In this document: one piece after another, positions 24,496 to 33,950 of the stretch
Numbering within the stretch: the first letter of the stretch is position 1
How the letters are laid out: every line of letters begins with the position of its first letter
Source of the DNA: Streptomyces sp. ISL-1
GTDB taxonomy: Bacteria > Actinomycetota > Actinomycetes > Streptomycetales > Streptomycetaceae
Assembly (NCBI RefSeq): GCF_018614585.1
Contig: NZ_JAGGOI010000015.1
Location: forward strand, 62,001-126,000
Direction of reading: 5' to 3'
Length of the DNA: 64,000 nucleotides
Program-made: the position numbers and the translations under genes
Notes under the pieces: generated by a model
Database searches by the model: none
What the model was told of the DNA's origin: nothing
What the model saw: the letters and a program-made list of their open reading frames with translations, nothing else

Positions 24496-26025
24496 CTAAG
24501 CCGACGGCCGCGCCCCGCCGGGCCCGTGGGACTGCGCCCCCCACTCCACCGCCGGCCCCACCACCGCGTGTGCCGCATGCCGCGGCGGATGCGCCGCGTG
24601 CCCCACCACGAAGACGTCCGCAGCTCCGTCGAGCACCCCGCCCGACGGATCGTCCGAGCCGTCCTTCCGTACGCCGTCCCGTTCCGGCATCAGAATGTCC
24701 CGTACGACCACGGCGCACAGGTACAGCGTCCCCAGCAGATGCAGGGCGATCGCCACCTGATAGCCCTCGGGGGGCAGCCCCTGGTGCTTGGGACTGGTCG
24801 TGTACGCGAGGTACATCCAGATCCCCAGGAAGTACATGACCTCGCAGGCCTGCCAGATCAGGAAGTCCCGCCAGCGCGGCCTGGCCAGCGCGGCGAGCGG
24901 AATCAGCCACAGTACGTACTGCGGCGAGTAGACCTTGTTGGTGATGATGAACGCCGCGACCACCAGGAAGGCGAGCTGCGCGAAACGGGGCCGCCGGGGC
25001 GCGCTCAGCGTCAGCGCCCCGATGCCCGCGCACGCCAGGATCATCAGCAGCGTCGCGTAGGTGTTCACCGAGTCGACTTCCAGCGGCTCACCCGTGCGCT
25101 GCGTGATGATCAGCCAGAAGGAGCCGAAGTCGACCTGCCGCTCCTGGCTGAAGGTGTAGAACTTTTTCCACCCCTCCGGCGCCATCAGCATCACGGGCAG
25201 GTTCACCGCCAACCAGGCACCGGCCGCTCCGAGCGTCGCGGTGGCGAACTCTCGCCATTTGCCCGCTCTCCAGCACAGCAGGAGCAACGGGCCCAGCAGC
25301 AGTACGGGATAGAGCTTGGCGGCGGTCGCGAGCCCGATGAGGATGCCGAAGGCAAGCGCCCGGCCGCGTGACCACATGAGCATCGCGGCGGCTGTGAGCG
25401 CCACGGCCAGCAGGTCCCAGTTGATGGTGGCGGTGAGCGCGAAGGCGGGCGCCAGAGCCAGCAGCAGGGCGTCCCAGGGGCGGCGACGGTGTGTGCGGGC
25501 CACACAGACGGCGATGACCGCGGTGCAGATCATCAGCATGCCCGCATTGACCATCCAGTACATCTGCTCCTGGTTCTGCATGGAGCCGCCCGCGAGATTG
25601 AGCCACGACGCGACCTGCATGAAGACGCCCGTGAGGACCGGGTACTCGAGGTACTCCATGTCGCCGGGCAGCCGGTCGAAGTACGGGATGAGCCCCTCGG
25701 AGAAACCACGCCCGAGGAAGAGGTGCGGAATGTCGGAGTAGCAGGCGTGGGTGTACTGGGAGCTCGTGCCCCGGAACCAGGCCCAGTTGTAACAGGGCAT
25801 CTTCTGCACCATGCCCAGCGCGAACATGCCGATTGCCACCAGTGCGACAACGCGTACGGGAGTGAGCCGTCCGCTGCTGCCCCGCCGGGCCCAGCGGCCC
25901 GCCGGACCGCCGATCAGCTCACTGCCGGACGCGGCGACGGAGTCATTCCGTGTGGGGCGCACGTCGGGTCGCTCGGCCCGCTGCGGTCGGTCCTGGTACA
26001 CGCTCGTCTCTTCTGCGCTGGGCAT
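24496..26025 (-). CDS. GT87-like polyprenyl-linked mannosyltransferase (membrane)
   Basis: A 509-residue protein with about ten transmembrane segments. A lumenal/extracellular loop after the first helix contains MEYLEYPVLTGVFMQVASWL. The middle has TINWDLLAVALTAAAMLMWS and GILIGLATAAKLYPVLLLGP, typical of DUF2029/GT87 enzymes that transfer mannose from a polyprenyl-phosphate donor outside the membrane. The acceptor is unknown. ATG 26025 is chosen over distant in-frame starts up to 26274, because GGCAGGA lies 9 bases upstream and the PBP terminator lies in between. The C-terminus (about 440-509) is polar, Asp/His-rich and likely cytoplasmic. Confidence 0.82.
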   Translation of the reverse strand: MPSAEETSVYQDRPQRAERPDVRPTRNDSVAASGSELIGGPAGRWARRGSSGRLTPVRVVALVAIGMFALGMVQKMPCYNWAWFRGTSSQYTHACYSDIPHLFLGRGFSEGLIPYFDRLPGDMEYLEYPVLTGVFMQVASWLNLAGGSMQNQEQMYWMVNAGMLMICTAVIAVCVARTHRRRPWDALLLALAPAFALTATINWDLLAVALTAAAMLMWSRGRALAFGILIGLATAAKLYPVLLLGPLLLLCWRAGKWREFATATLGAAGAWLAVNLPVMLMAPEGWKKFYTFSQERQVDFGSFWLIITQRTGEPLEVDSVNTYATLLMILACAGIGALTLSAPRRPRFAQLAFLVVAAFIITNKVYSPQYVLWLIPLAALARPRWRDFLIWQACEVMYFLGIWMYLAYTTSPKHQGLPPEGYQVAIALHLLGTLYLCAVVVRDILMPERDGVRKDGSDDPSGGVLDGAADVFVVGHAAHPPRHAAHAVVGPAVEWGAQSHGPGGARPSA

Positions 26026-26061
26026 GGTGCACATCCTGCCGTACGAGGTCTGGGACACGGC

Positions 26062-26107
26062 GAGGGCCGCCGCACCCGGTACGTGCGTACCGGGTGCGGC
26101 GGCCCTC
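26062..26107 (-). terminator. Long perfect hairpin, terminator of the PBP gene
   Basis: Arms 26062-26082 and 26087-26107 are 21 bases each, perfectly complementary, with a GTGC loop. It starts 31 bp after the PBP stop and precedes the GT87 start. Confidence 0.9.
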
Positions 26108-26137
26108 ATGGAGCTGCCGGAGCTTGGGCCGGCAGTG

Positions 26138-28837
26138 CTAACCGCTCGGGCCTCCGAACAACCCTCCGTTGCCGTTGTTGCCATTGGTGGCTGGTGACGA
26201 CGACGGACTGGTCGATGGATCGCCGCTCGGCCCGCCGTCGCCGGTGCCGCCCGGAGTGCCGCCGTTGCCGCCACCCGTGGTGGTGCAGGTCCAGTCCTTC
26301 AACGGGTTGCAGGACTGGCTCGGGTCGGGGCTGCCCGAAGGCGAGCCGGACGGCGTGCCCGACGGGGTCGACGACGGGCTGCTGGAGGGCGTGTTGGACG
26401 GCGACGGGGGCGGACTTGAGGCGCCGCCGCCCCAGTAAGCCTCGGCGTCGAGGGGCTCGGGCTCCGGGAAGGTCAGCTTCGGCTTGCCGTTGAGCGCTTC
26501 CGACATGTACGACTGCCAGATCTCGGACGGGAACGACGCACCGTGAATCTTGTCCTGGCCACCGGTGCCGTACATCTCGAGGAACTCGCGCTTCTTGCCG
26601 CTCTTCTCGTTGTCGTCGAGCCGGTACATGTCGATGGCGGTCGACAGCTGCGGCGTGTAGCCCACGAACCACGCCGACTTGTTGCCGTCCGTGGTACCGG
26701 TCTTGCCGGCGACCTCGCGACCGGGGAGGCGGGCGTTCTTGCCGGTGCCCTCCGGATCGTCGACGACATCCCTGAGCACATCGGTCACATTGCTCGCGAC
26801 GGCACTGGGAAAGGCCTGCTCGAGCTTGTCGTCGTGCTCGTAGACCGTCCGGCCCTCGTAGTCGACCTTGTTGACGGAGAACGGATCCATCTGCTCGCCG
26901 TTGGCCGCGAAGGTCGCGTAGGAGCCGGCCATGCGGATCGCGCTGGGATCCGAGATACCGATCGAGAAGGAGGGGACGTTCGACTTCGACAGAGAGGACT
27001 CCAGCAGGCCTGCGTCCATAGCCGCCTCCCTGACCTTGGGAATGCCGACGTCCATGCCCAACTGCACGAAGGGCGAGTTGGCGGAGTGGATCATGGCTTC
27101 ACGCAAGTTGATGTTCTTGTACGACTCATCGCCGTCGTTGCGCTGCAGCCACTCCTCCCGCTTCTCGTTCTTCCACACGGTGCCGTCGTAGTTCTTGATC
27201 TTGAGCTTGTTCTTGCCGTTGTACACGCTCTTGTCAGGGTCGATCTTGTGGCGGAGGGCCTCTCCTTGCACCGGGTCGAGCACACCGTCCCGCATCGCCG
27301 CGGCCAGTACGAACGGCTTGAAGGTCGATCCGACCTGGGCGCCGGTCTGGTCGGCGTTGTTGGTGAAGTGCTTGGTGGCGTTCTCACCACCGTAGATGGC
27401 GACGATCTTGCCGGTCTTCGGTTCTACCGAGGCGCCGCCGAACTGAACGAATGTGTCGGTCTTGGGGCGCTTGTCCGGCTTGATGTTGTCATCCCGAACC
27501 TTCTTGACCGCGGCCTCGAGCTTCTTGACCTTGTCCTTCTCAAAGGTCGTGTGGATCTCGTAGCCGCCGCGCGCGAGGTCGTCGGCCTCGATGCCCTTCT
27601 CGTTGCTGTTGAGAAAGTTCGACTTGGCGAGGGCCACCAGGTAACCCACCTGCCCGCCCAGCTGCGCGTCCTTCTTGGGCGGTTCAATCTTCGGGAGCTC
27701 GGTGTACCTGGCCCGTTCGGCGGCACTGAGGTGGTTGTCCTTGACCATCTCGTCGAGGATCCAGTTCATGCGCTCGGTGGCGCGAGCCTTGTTGGCCGCC
27801 GGTGTCGCTGCGGGGTCAATGTCCTCGGCGCCGGCGGGGTCGAAGTAGGTCGCGCCCTTGAGGAGCGAAGCGAGGAATGCGCACTGATCGGGCTTCAGCT
27901 CTTTGGCGTTCTTTCCGTAGTACGTACGGGCTGCGGCCTGGATGCCGTAGGCGCCGCGTCCGTAGTACGAGGTGTTCAGGTAGCCGGCCATGATCTCCGG
28001 CTTGTCCACGTCCGTGCCGACCCTTATGGAGATGAACAGCTCCTTGACCTTGCGGCTCAGAGTCTGGGACTGGTCGCCGAGGGCCGCGTTCTTCACGTAC
28101 TGCTGGGTGATGGTGGAGCCACCCTGGGTCTGTCCGCCCTTGGCCATGTTGAACAGGGCCCGGCCGATGCCCATCGGGTCGATTCCCGAGTCGGTCTTGA
28201 ACGTCTTGTTCTCCGCCGAGATCACCGCGTTCTGCATGGCTTCGGGGATCTGCTCGATGCCCACGATCTGCCGGTTGATCTCGCCACCGGTGGCGGCCAT
28301 CTGGGTGCCGTCTTCCCAGTAGTAGACGTTGTTCTGCGCCTTGGCCGTCTTGTTCGGGTCGGGGACATCCACCATCGCGTACGCAATAGTCGCGGCGGCC
28401 ATCAGAGTGCCGAAGAAGCCCAGGCAGAGTCCGGTGACCAGCTTCCACGACGGCACCCAGCGGCGCCATCCGTACTTGTTGTGGCGCGGGTAGTCGATCA
28501 TCCGCTTGTCGGACGGCCGCCCGCCGTGACCACGGCCGGGACCGTCATGGCCCCCGCCGCTCCCGCCGCCTCCACGGCGGCCGCCTCCACGGCCTCCGTG
28601 GCCGGCGCCCTCGACTTCGTCCACGCGCCGGCGACCACCGCCGTTGCGTTGTGCGGCGCGGCGGGCCTCGGCCCGGCCGCCGTACGGACTCTCTTCGCCG
28701 GACGCAGCGGAAGGAGACCCCGGTGCTGTACCCCGGGGCGGGGCTGCGCGGCGGGCAGACGGCTGCGGGGCGGCGCGCCTGGCCCCGGCACGCCCGCCAC
28801 CCTGCGACTGCGGCGGTTTGCGACGGTGCTCGCTCAT
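26138..28837 (-). CDS. Class A penicillin-binding protein (glycosyltransferase/transpeptidase)
   Basis: An 899-residue bifunctional peptidoglycan synthase. Order: a ~115-residue Arg/Gly-rich cytoplasmic tail, a transmembrane helix (about 125-150), a GT51 domain with AENKTFKTDSGIDPMGIG and GGSTITQQYVKNAALG, then a transpeptidase domain with STFKPF (SxxK, near 504), SANSPF (SxN) and KTGTTDGNKSAW (KTG, near 710). The C-terminal ~130 residues are Pro/Ser/Thr/Gly low complexity, probably wall-spanning. All catalytic motifs are intact. It is divergent from padR. Its 3' end has a very strong terminator. Confidence 0.95.
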   Translation of the reverse strand: MSEHRRKPPQSQGGGRAGARRAAPQPSARRAAPPRGTAPGSPSAASGEESPYGGRAEARRAAQRNGGGRRRVDEVEGAGHGGRGGGRRGGGGSGGGHDGPGRGHGGRPSDKRMIDYPRHNKYGWRRWVPSWKLVTGLCLGFFGTLMAAATIAYAMVDVPDPNKTAKAQNNVYYWEDGTQMAATGGEINRQIVGIEQIPEAMQNAVISAENKTFKTDSGIDPMGIGRALFNMAKGGQTQGGSTITQQYVKNAALGDQSQTLSRKVKELFISIRVGTDVDKPEIMAGYLNTSYYGRGAYGIQAAARTYYGKNAKELKPDQCAFLASLLKGATYFDPAGAEDIDPAATPAANKARATERMNWILDEMVKDNHLSAAERARYTELPKIEPPKKDAQLGGQVGYLVALAKSNFLNSNEKGIEADDLARGGYEIHTTFEKDKVKKLEAAVKKVRDDNIKPDKRPKTDTFVQFGGASVEPKTGKIVAIYGGENATKHFTNNADQTGAQVGSTFKPFVLAAAMRDGVLDPVQGEALRHKIDPDKSVYNGKNKLKIKNYDGTVWKNEKREEWLQRNDGDESYKNINLREAMIHSANSPFVQLGMDVGIPKVREAAMDAGLLESSLSKSNVPSFSIGISDPSAIRMAGSYATFAANGEQMDPFSVNKVDYEGRTVYEHDDKLEQAFPSAVASNVTDVLRDVVDDPEGTGKNARLPGREVAGKTGTTDGNKSAWFVGYTPQLSTAIDMYRLDDNEKSGKKREFLEMYGTGGQDKIHGASFPSEIWQSYMSEALNGKPKLTFPEPEPLDAEAYWGGGASSPPPSPSNTPSSSPSSTPSGTPSGSPSGSPDPSQSCNPLKDWTCTTTGGGNGGTPGGTGDGGPSGDPSTSPSSSPATNGNNGNGGLFGGPSG

Positions 28838-29197
28838 CGAACGACTACTCCTCGGGCAGGCGAGACGCCTGGAAGCGGCAGTTGAGTTCCGGTCCCCCCC
28901 GAAATGAATACGGACCAGCCCCGTGAAGGGCTCATCCGCTGTGCATCCCCGACGAGGACGCTCTCAGGCGTCCCGTGGTTCCCGCTGGTCTGCATGGCGC
29001 ACAGACTACGCAGGCTCAAAACCCACCCAGGCTCAAAATTCACCCCAAATCAGACAACTTGCCAGCTATGAATTGACGATGTGACGCCGTTCACCATGTC
29101 CCCTCTTGTCGCAACAGCCACGTCGTTCTATCGTGCTGATGTATCGACTCGATACATCAGCACGACATAAGTGACCGGTACGGCGAGGGAGGCGACG
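28838..29197. promoter_or_regulatory. Divergent PBP/padR control region
   Basis: A 360-bp spacer. Besides the PadR palindrome (listed separately), it contains two copies of the 11-mer CAGGCTCAAAA at 29011-29021 and 29028-29038, with starts 17 bp apart. These lie 174-200 bp upstream of the PBP start and could be a second regulator-binding site or duplicated promoter element. Confidence 0.5.
29131..29165. promoter_or_regulatory. 35-bp palindromic PadR operator
   Basis: Two 17-base arms (29131-29147 and 29149-29165) are perfect inverted repeats around a single C at 29148. The core is TGTATCGA-C-TCGATACA. It ends 32 bp before the padR start codon. PadR proteins bind such ATGTAT...ATACAT dyads, so autoregulation is likely. 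The PBP start is ~300 bp away on the other strand. Confidence 0.75.
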
Positions 29198-29914
29198 ATG
29201 AGCAGGCGCTCCGGCATCCTCGAATTCGCCGTGCTGGGTCTGCTCCGTGAGGCCCCGATGCACGGGTACGAGCTGCGGAAACGGCTCAATACCTCGCTGG
29301 GAATCTTCCGGGCCTTCAGTTACGGGACCCTCTACCCGTGTCTCAAGACGCTGGTCGCCAACGGCTGGTTGATCGAGGAGCCGGGTAGCGCCCCCGAGGA
29401 TGCGCTCGCCGCTTCACTCGCAGGGCGCCGGGCCAAGATCGTCTACCGATTGACGGCAGAAGGTAAGGAGCACTTCGAAGAGCTGCTCTCCCACACTGGC
29501 CCGGACACCTGGGAGGACGAACACTTCGCTGCTCGTTTCGCCTTCTTCGGGCAGACGGAGCGCGAAGTTCGGGTGCGGGTGCTGGAGGGCCGCCGCAGCC
29601 GGCTGGAGGAGCGTCTGGAGAAGATGCGCGCCTCCCTGGTCCGCACCCGCGAGCGCCTCGACGACTACACGCTTGAGCTGCAGCGACACGGTATGGAGTC
29701 CGTGGAGCGCGAAGTGCGCTGGCTGAACGAGCTCATTGAGAGCGAGCGAGCGGGGCGGGATCAGCGACAGCCCGCCCCTGAGAGCTCAGCTCAGCAGGAC
29801 AACACATCTGGAGAGACGGGCGGCCTGCCCCGGCACAGGGGTGCCGAGTCCTCCGGGGGCACACCCCCCGGAAGCTCCACCCTGCCGGATCCGTCCGACG
29901 ACACCGCCAAGTGA
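29198..29914 (+). CDS. PadR-family transcriptional regulator
   Basis: A 238-residue protein. The N-terminal winged helix (residues 1-95: [20 protein letters not shown], then [20 protein letters not shown]) is PadR. A long helical C-terminal domain (about 100-200; [20 protein letters not shown]) provides dimerisation. A Ser/Pro/Gly-rich disordered tail (about 200-238) is extra. ATG 29198 has GAGGGAGG upstream; GTG 29171 is less likely. The palindrome at 29131-29165 lies directly upstream. ino1 begins 59 bp downstream on the same strand, so PadR probably controls both. The effector is unknown. Confidence 0.9.
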   Translation: MSRRSGILEFAVLGLLREAPMHGYELRKRLNTSLGIFRAFSYGTLYPCLKTLVANGWLIEEPGSAPEDALAASLAGRRAKIVYRLTAEGKEHFEELLSHTGPDTWEDEHFAARFAFFGQTEREVRVRVLEGRRSRLEERLEKMRASLVRTRERLDDYTLELQRHGMESVEREVRWLNELIESERAGRDQRQPAPESSAQQDNTSGETGGLPRHRGAESSGGTPPGSSTLPDPSDDTAK

Positions 29915-29973
29915 AGCGCTGCGATCCGCAGGGTTTCATCCGGAATACCGAGATCACACAGGGAGCAACCGGA

Positions 29974-31056
29974 ATGGGTTCGGTTCGCGTAGCCATCGTC
30001 GGCGTGGGCAACTGCGCCGCCTCGCTGGTGCAGGGCGTCGAGTTCTACAAGGACGCCGACCCGGCCGGCAAGGTGCCGGGTCTGATGCACGTCCAGTTCG
30101 GCGAGTACCACGTCTCTGACGTCGAGTTCGTGGCCGCCTTCGACGTGGACGCCAAGAAGGTCGGCCTCGACCTGGCGGACGCCATCGGCGCCAGCGAGAA
30201 CAACACCATCAAGATCTGCGACGTGCCGAACTCCGGCGTCACTGTGCAGCGTGGCCACACGCTCGACGGCCTGGGCAAGTACTACCGCCAGACCATCGAA
30301 GAGTCCGCCGACGCGCCGGTCGACATCGTCCAGATCCTCAAGGACAAGCAGGTCGACGTCCTGGTCTGCTACCTGCCCGTCGGTTCCGAGGCTGCTGCGA
30401 AGTTCTACGCGCAGTGCGCCATCGACGCCAAGGTCGCGTTCGTCAACGCCCTGCCGGTCTTCATCGCCGGTACCAAGGAGTGGGCCGACAAGTTCACCGA
30501 GGCTGGTGTCCCGATCGTCGGTGACGACATCAAGTCGCAGGTCGGCGCCACGATCACGCACCGCGTGATGGCGAAGCTCTTCGAGGACCGGGGCGTCATC
30601 CTGGACCGCACGATGCAGCTGAACGTCGGCGGCAACATGGACTTCAAGAACATGCTCGAGCGGGAGCGCCTGGAGTCCAAGAAGATCTCGAAGACGCAGG
30701 CTGTCACCTCTCAGATCCGTGACCGCGACATGGGCGAGGACAACGTCCACATCGGTCCGTCGGACTACGTGGCCTGGCTCGACGACCGCAAGTGGGCGTA
30801 CGTCCGCCTCGAAGGCCGTGCCTTCGGCGAGGTGCCCCTGAACCTCGAGTACAAGCTCGAGGTCTGGGACTCCCCGAACTCCGCGGGCATCATCATCGAC
30901 GCCGTGCGCGCCGCGAAGATCGCCAAGGACCGCGGCATCGGCGGCCCGATCCTCTCCGCGTCCTCATACTTCATGAAGTCCCCGCCGGTGCAGTACTTCG
31001 ACGACGAGGCCCGTGACAACGTCGAGAAGTTCATCAAGGGCGAGGCCGAGCGCTAA
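29974..31056 (+). CDS. ino1: myo-Inositol-1-phosphate synthase
   Basis: A 360-residue NAD-dependent enzyme that converts glucose-6-phosphate to inositol-3-phosphate (1L-myo-inositol-1-phosphate), the entry to mycothiol and inositol lipids. Diagnostic segments are [19 protein letters not shown] (NAD binding), [39 protein letters not shown] and [10 protein letters not shown]. The length fits the short actinobacterial form. Codon use is very biased, as in highly expressed genes. GGGAG lies upstream of ATG 29974. It is followed by a 16-bp perfect terminator. The product links functionally to the PIG-L (mycothiol-type) enzyme at 15211, but they are not in one operon. Confidence 0.96.
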   Translation: MGSVRVAIVGVGNCAASLVQGVEFYKDADPAGKVPGLMHVQFGEYHVSDVEFVAAFDVDAKKVGLDLADAIGASENNTIKICDVPNSGVTVQRGHTLDGLGKYYRQTIEESADAPVDIVQILKDKQVDVLVCYLPVGSEAAAKFYAQCAIDAKVAFVNALPVFIAGTKEWADKFTEAGVPIVGDDIKSQVGATITHRVMAKLFEDRGVILDRTMQLNVGGNMDFKNMLERERLESKKISKTQAVTSQIRDRDMGEDNVHIGPSDYVAWLDDRKWAYVRLEGRAFGEVPLNLEYKLEVWDSPNSAGIIIDAVRAAKIAKDRGIGGPILSASSYFMKSPPVQYFDDEARDNVEKFIKGEAER

Positions 31057-31074
31057 GCGTTCGCCTGCCCGACC

Positions 31075-31113
31075 GAGGAGGGTCCCCTGGTAATCCGCCA
31101 GGGGACCCTCCTC
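31075..31113 (+). terminator. Terminator of ino1
   Basis: GAGGAGGGTCCCCTGG (31075-31090) and CCAGGGGACCCTCCTC (31098-31113) form a perfect 16-bp stem with a 7-base loop, 18 bp after the ino1 stop. Confidence 0.9.
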
Positions 31114-31132
31114 GTATGTGAGGCTTGATCAC

Positions 31133-32401
31133 ATGCCTGTCGTACGTGATCTGCGCGTACTCCTGCGCCTGACGAACTTCCGCCGACTTTTGGCGGTCCG
31201 GCTCCTCTCCCAATCGGCCGACGGTGTCTATCAGGTTGCGCTCGCCACGTACGTCGTCTTCTCCCCGGAGAAACAGACTTCGCCGGCCGCGATCGCCTCT
31301 GCCATGGCGGTGCTGCTGCTGCCGTACTCCTTGATCGGCCCCTTCGCCGGCGTCCTGCTGGACCGCTGGCAGCGCAGGCAGGTCTTCCTGTACGGGAATC
31401 TGCTGCGGGCGTTCCTCGCGAGCCTGACGGCGGTGCTGATTCTCGCCTCCGTACCCGACTGGCTCTTCTACGCCTCGGCCCTGTCCGTCACAGCCGTCAA
31501 CCGCTTTGTACTGGCCGGGCTCTCCGCTTCACTGCCCAGGGTGGTCGACTCCGACCGGCTCGTCATGGCCAACTCCCTGTCTCCGACGGCCGGCACACTC
31601 GCCGCGACCGCGGGCGCCGGACTTGCCTTCGCGGTGCGGCTGGTGTCCGCGGACTCCGACGCCGCGGTGGTCCTGCTGGGCGCGGCGCTCTACCTCTGCT
31701 CGGCTCTGGCCTCGCTGCGGATGCCCCGTGAACTGCTGGGTCCCGAGCCAGAGTTGGTGCAGCCGCGAATGGCCGCCGTCCTGGGCTCCACCGTACGCGG
31801 ACTGATGGGCGGACTACGGCACCTGACGGAGCGCCGGGCGGCGGCGCGCGTGATGGTCGCGATGACGCTGATGCGCTTTTGCTACGGGGCCCTGACGGTC
31901 ATGGTGCTGATGCTCTGCCGGTACGCCTGGTCCGAGAAGGAGTCGGATGGCCTGGCTGTGCTGGGTCTGGCCATCGCCGTCTCGGGCGCGGGGTTCTTCG
32001 CAGCGGCGCTGCTGACCCCGTGGGCCGTCGGCCAGCTCGGGCAGTTCGGATGGATGGTGGCGTGCGCGGCAGCGGCAGCCGTTCTTGAACCGGCTCTGGG
32101 GCTGCCGTTCGAGCCGGCGCCGATATTGGTCGCCGCGTTCGTCCTTGGGCTCATCACCCAAGGCGCGAAGATCGCCACGGACACAGTGGTGCAGACATCG
32201 GTGGACGACGCCTTCCGCGGCAGGATCTTCTCCCTCTACGACGTGCTGTTCAACGTCGCCTTTGTGGGCGCCGCGGCCATCGCCGCGCTGATGCTGCCGC
32301 CCGACGGCCGGTCGGTGCACCTGGTCGTCGTGGTCGCGGTCATCTATGCGGCCGTCGCGGCAACTATGGCCCGCTGGAGCCGTGTCGGCGCCGGGATATA
32401 G
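31133..32401 (+). CDS. MFS transporter
   Basis: A 422-residue, 12-helix major facilitator protein. Visible features are RLLSQSADGVYQVALATYVV in the first helix region, LLDRWQRRQVFLYGNLLRAF (the loop 2-3 motif A equivalent) and the pseudo-repeat in the second half (FRGRIFSLYDVLFNVAFVGA). It resembles enterobactin-exporter/macrolide-type MFS proteins with an AIAALMLPP final helix. The substrate is unknown. ATG 31133 is preferred, with GAGG nine bases upstream; GTG 31118 falls inside the ino1 terminator tail. Confidence 0.88.
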   Translation: MPVVRDLRVLLRLTNFRRLLAVRLLSQSADGVYQVALATYVVFSPEKQTSPAAIASAMAVLLLPYSLIGPFAGVLLDRWQRRQVFLYGNLLRAFLASLTAVLILASVPDWLFYASALSVTAVNRFVLAGLSASLPRVVDSDRLVMANSLSPTAGTLAATAGAGLAFAVRLVSADSDAAVVLLGAALYLCSALASLRMPRELLGPEPELVQPRMAAVLGSTVRGLMGGLRHLTERRAAARVMVAMTLMRFCYGALTVMVLMLCRYAWSEKESDGLAVLGLAIAVSGAGFFAAALLTPWAVGQLGQFGWMVACAAAAAVLEPALGLPFEPAPILVAAFVLGLITQGAKIATDTVVQTSVDDAFRGRIFSLYDVLFNVAFVGAAAIAALMLPPDGRSVHLVVVVAVIYAAVAATMARWSRVGAGI

Positions 32402-32451
32402 CGTGCGCGCGCCAAAGGATCGATTGCACACGTCTACGGGGAGTGTTCCGC

Positions 32452-32526
32452 ATGACCTATCCGCCACAGCACGACCAAGGCTCGTACGGGCACCCTGACC
32501 CGTACGCACAGCAACCTCCTTACGTT
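32452..32526 (+). pseudogene. Tiny Tyr/Pro/Gln-rich ORF interrupted by the IS110 element
   Basis: ATG 32452 has a strong GGGGAG nine bases upstream and reads MTYPPQHDQGSYGHPDPYAQ then QPPYV before entering the IS at about 32527. If the element is removed between the two GT dinucleotides (32527-32528 and 34001-34002), the frame continues GTA GTA GTT CAC ACA TAG, ending at 34018. This gives a 30-residue product with a VVVHT end. The composition resembles the disordered N-terminus of the nearby MurJ. Function unknown. Whether the 30-residue product was ever a real gene is uncertain. Confidence 0.5.
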
Positions 32527-32528
32527 GT

Positions 32529-32747
32529 TGGTGGGTTGATTCCGGTCACTCGTAGGATCGGGAGGCCCAGGGGCGCTGGGTGTGGCTGTCAAGCTCATGC
32601 CGCAGAAGTGGCTTCTACTGATTGGCCGCCCGGTGCCCCGCGACGACTCGGCCACTGATTGGGATGCGCGCGACAAGATCGCTTGGTAAGGACACGCTGG
32701 CGAGGTCGTCTGCTGGGACAAGTACAGGAACGACTTCGGAGGTGGCC
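32529..32747 (+). ncRNA. Candidate bridge (seek) RNA region of the IS110 element
   Basis: The 5' non-coding end is long, as in the IS110 group, where this end encodes the bridge RNA that selects target and donor. A 9-base direct repeat ACTGATTGG occurs at 32617-32625 and 32654-32662. Short matches to the complement of the insertion flanks are visible: CTACT at 32615-32619 (flank AGTAG) and GTAAGG at 32686-32691 (flank CCTTAC). These matches are short and could be chance. No folding was computed. Confidence 0.4.
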
Positions 32748-33950
32748 GTGCCTGAACTGTGGGCCGGTACGGATGCGGGCAAGGCCGAGCATCACTGCGT
32801 GGTGATCGACACTGACGGTCAGCGGAAGCTGTCGCGGCGGGTGGCCAACGACGAGACCGCATTGCTGACTCTGATCAGCGATGTCCTCGCGCTGAGCGAG
32901 GGTGAGCCGGCGACCTGGGCGATTGACCTCAATTCCGGTGGTGCCGCGCTGCTGATCGCGGTGCTGACCGACAACGGGCAGCAAGTCCTCTATATCCCCG
33001 GCCGCACCGTCCACCACGTTTCCGGCTCTTACCGCGGCGACGGGAAGACCGATGCGAAGGACGCCTTCGTCATCGCCGACCAGGCCCGCATGCGTCGCGA
33101 CCTCCAACCGATGCACCAAGGCGACGACATCGCCGTCGACCTGCGTATCCTCACCGCCCGACGGCTCGACCTGGCCGCAGACCGCATGCGGGCGATCAAC
33201 CGGCTGCGAGCCCGGATGCTGGAGTACTTCCCGGCGCTGGAGCGGGCCTTCGACTACAAGACATCAAAGGCGTCCCTTGTGCTGCTGACCGGCTACCAGA
33301 CCCCGGCAGCCCTGCGCAGAATCGGCAGGAACCGCCTGACGACCTGGCTGAAGAACCGCAAGGTCCGTAACTCGCAGCTCGTCGCGTCCACCGCTGTCCA
33401 CGCCGCCGAGGCTCAGCACACCGCAGTCGCCGGGGAGAAGCTGGCCGCGGCCGTGGTGGCCAAGTCGGCGAGGGAGGTGATGGCCCTTGATGATGAGATC
33501 GCCGAGACCGACGCTCTGATCGAGGGTCGGTTCCGCGACCACCCGCATGCCGAGGTCATCCTGAGCCTGCCCGGCCTCGGCCCCGTCCTGGGCGCCGAGT
33601 TCATCGCCCACACCGGCGGCGACATGAGCATCTTCGGCAGCCCCGACCGCCTCGCCGGCTTCACCGGCCTCGCTCCCGTCCCGAAGGACTCGGGACGGAT
33701 CAGCGGCAACATGCGCCGGCCCCGCCGCTACTGCCGTCGCCTGATGCGCGTCTTCTACATGTCTGCCCAGGTCGCTGCCCAGCACTGCCCCATCTCAAAG
33801 GCGTTCTACGAACGCAAAAGGGCCGAGAAGAAGACCCACAAGCAGGCCGTCATCGCCCTCGCCCGCCGCCTGAACGTCCTGTGGGCACTCCTGCGCGACG
33901 GTCGCCTCATCGAGAGCAGCCCACCAACCCATGCCGCCAGCCCTGCGTGA
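32748..33950 (+). CDS. IS110-family transposase (DEDD recombinase)
   Basis: A 400-residue protein. The RuvC-like N-terminal domain has LWAGTDAGKAEHHCVVID (Asp near 8), TWAIDLNSGG and DGKTDAKDAFVIADQAR. The C-terminal Tnp (transposase_20) domain has LPGLGPVLGAEFIAHTGGD and GSPDRLAGFTGLAPVPKDSG, then RISGN with the conserved Ser. The protein is full length and appears intact. GTG 32748 has GGAGG five bases upstream; GTG 32742 overlaps that site. It probably acts with the candidate RNA at 32529-32747. Confidence 0.93.
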   Translation: MPELWAGTDAGKAEHHCVVIDTDGQRKLSRRVANDETALLTLISDVLALSEGEPATWAIDLNSGGAALLIAVLTDNGQQVLYIPGRTVHHVSGSYRGDGKTDAKDAFVIADQARMRRDLQPMHQGDDIAVDLRILTARRLDLAADRMRAINRLRARMLEYFPALERAFDYKTSKASLVLLTGYQTPAALRRIGRNRLTTWLKNRKVRNSQLVASTAVHAAEAQHTAVAGEKLAAAVVAKSAREVMALDDEIAETDALIEGRFRDHPHAEVILSLPGLGPVLGAEFIAHTGGDMSIFGSPDRLAGFTGLAPVPKDSGRISGNMRRPRRYCRRLMRVFYMSAQVAAQHCPISKAFYERKRAEKKTHKQAVIALARRLNVLWALLRDGRLIESSPPTHAASPA

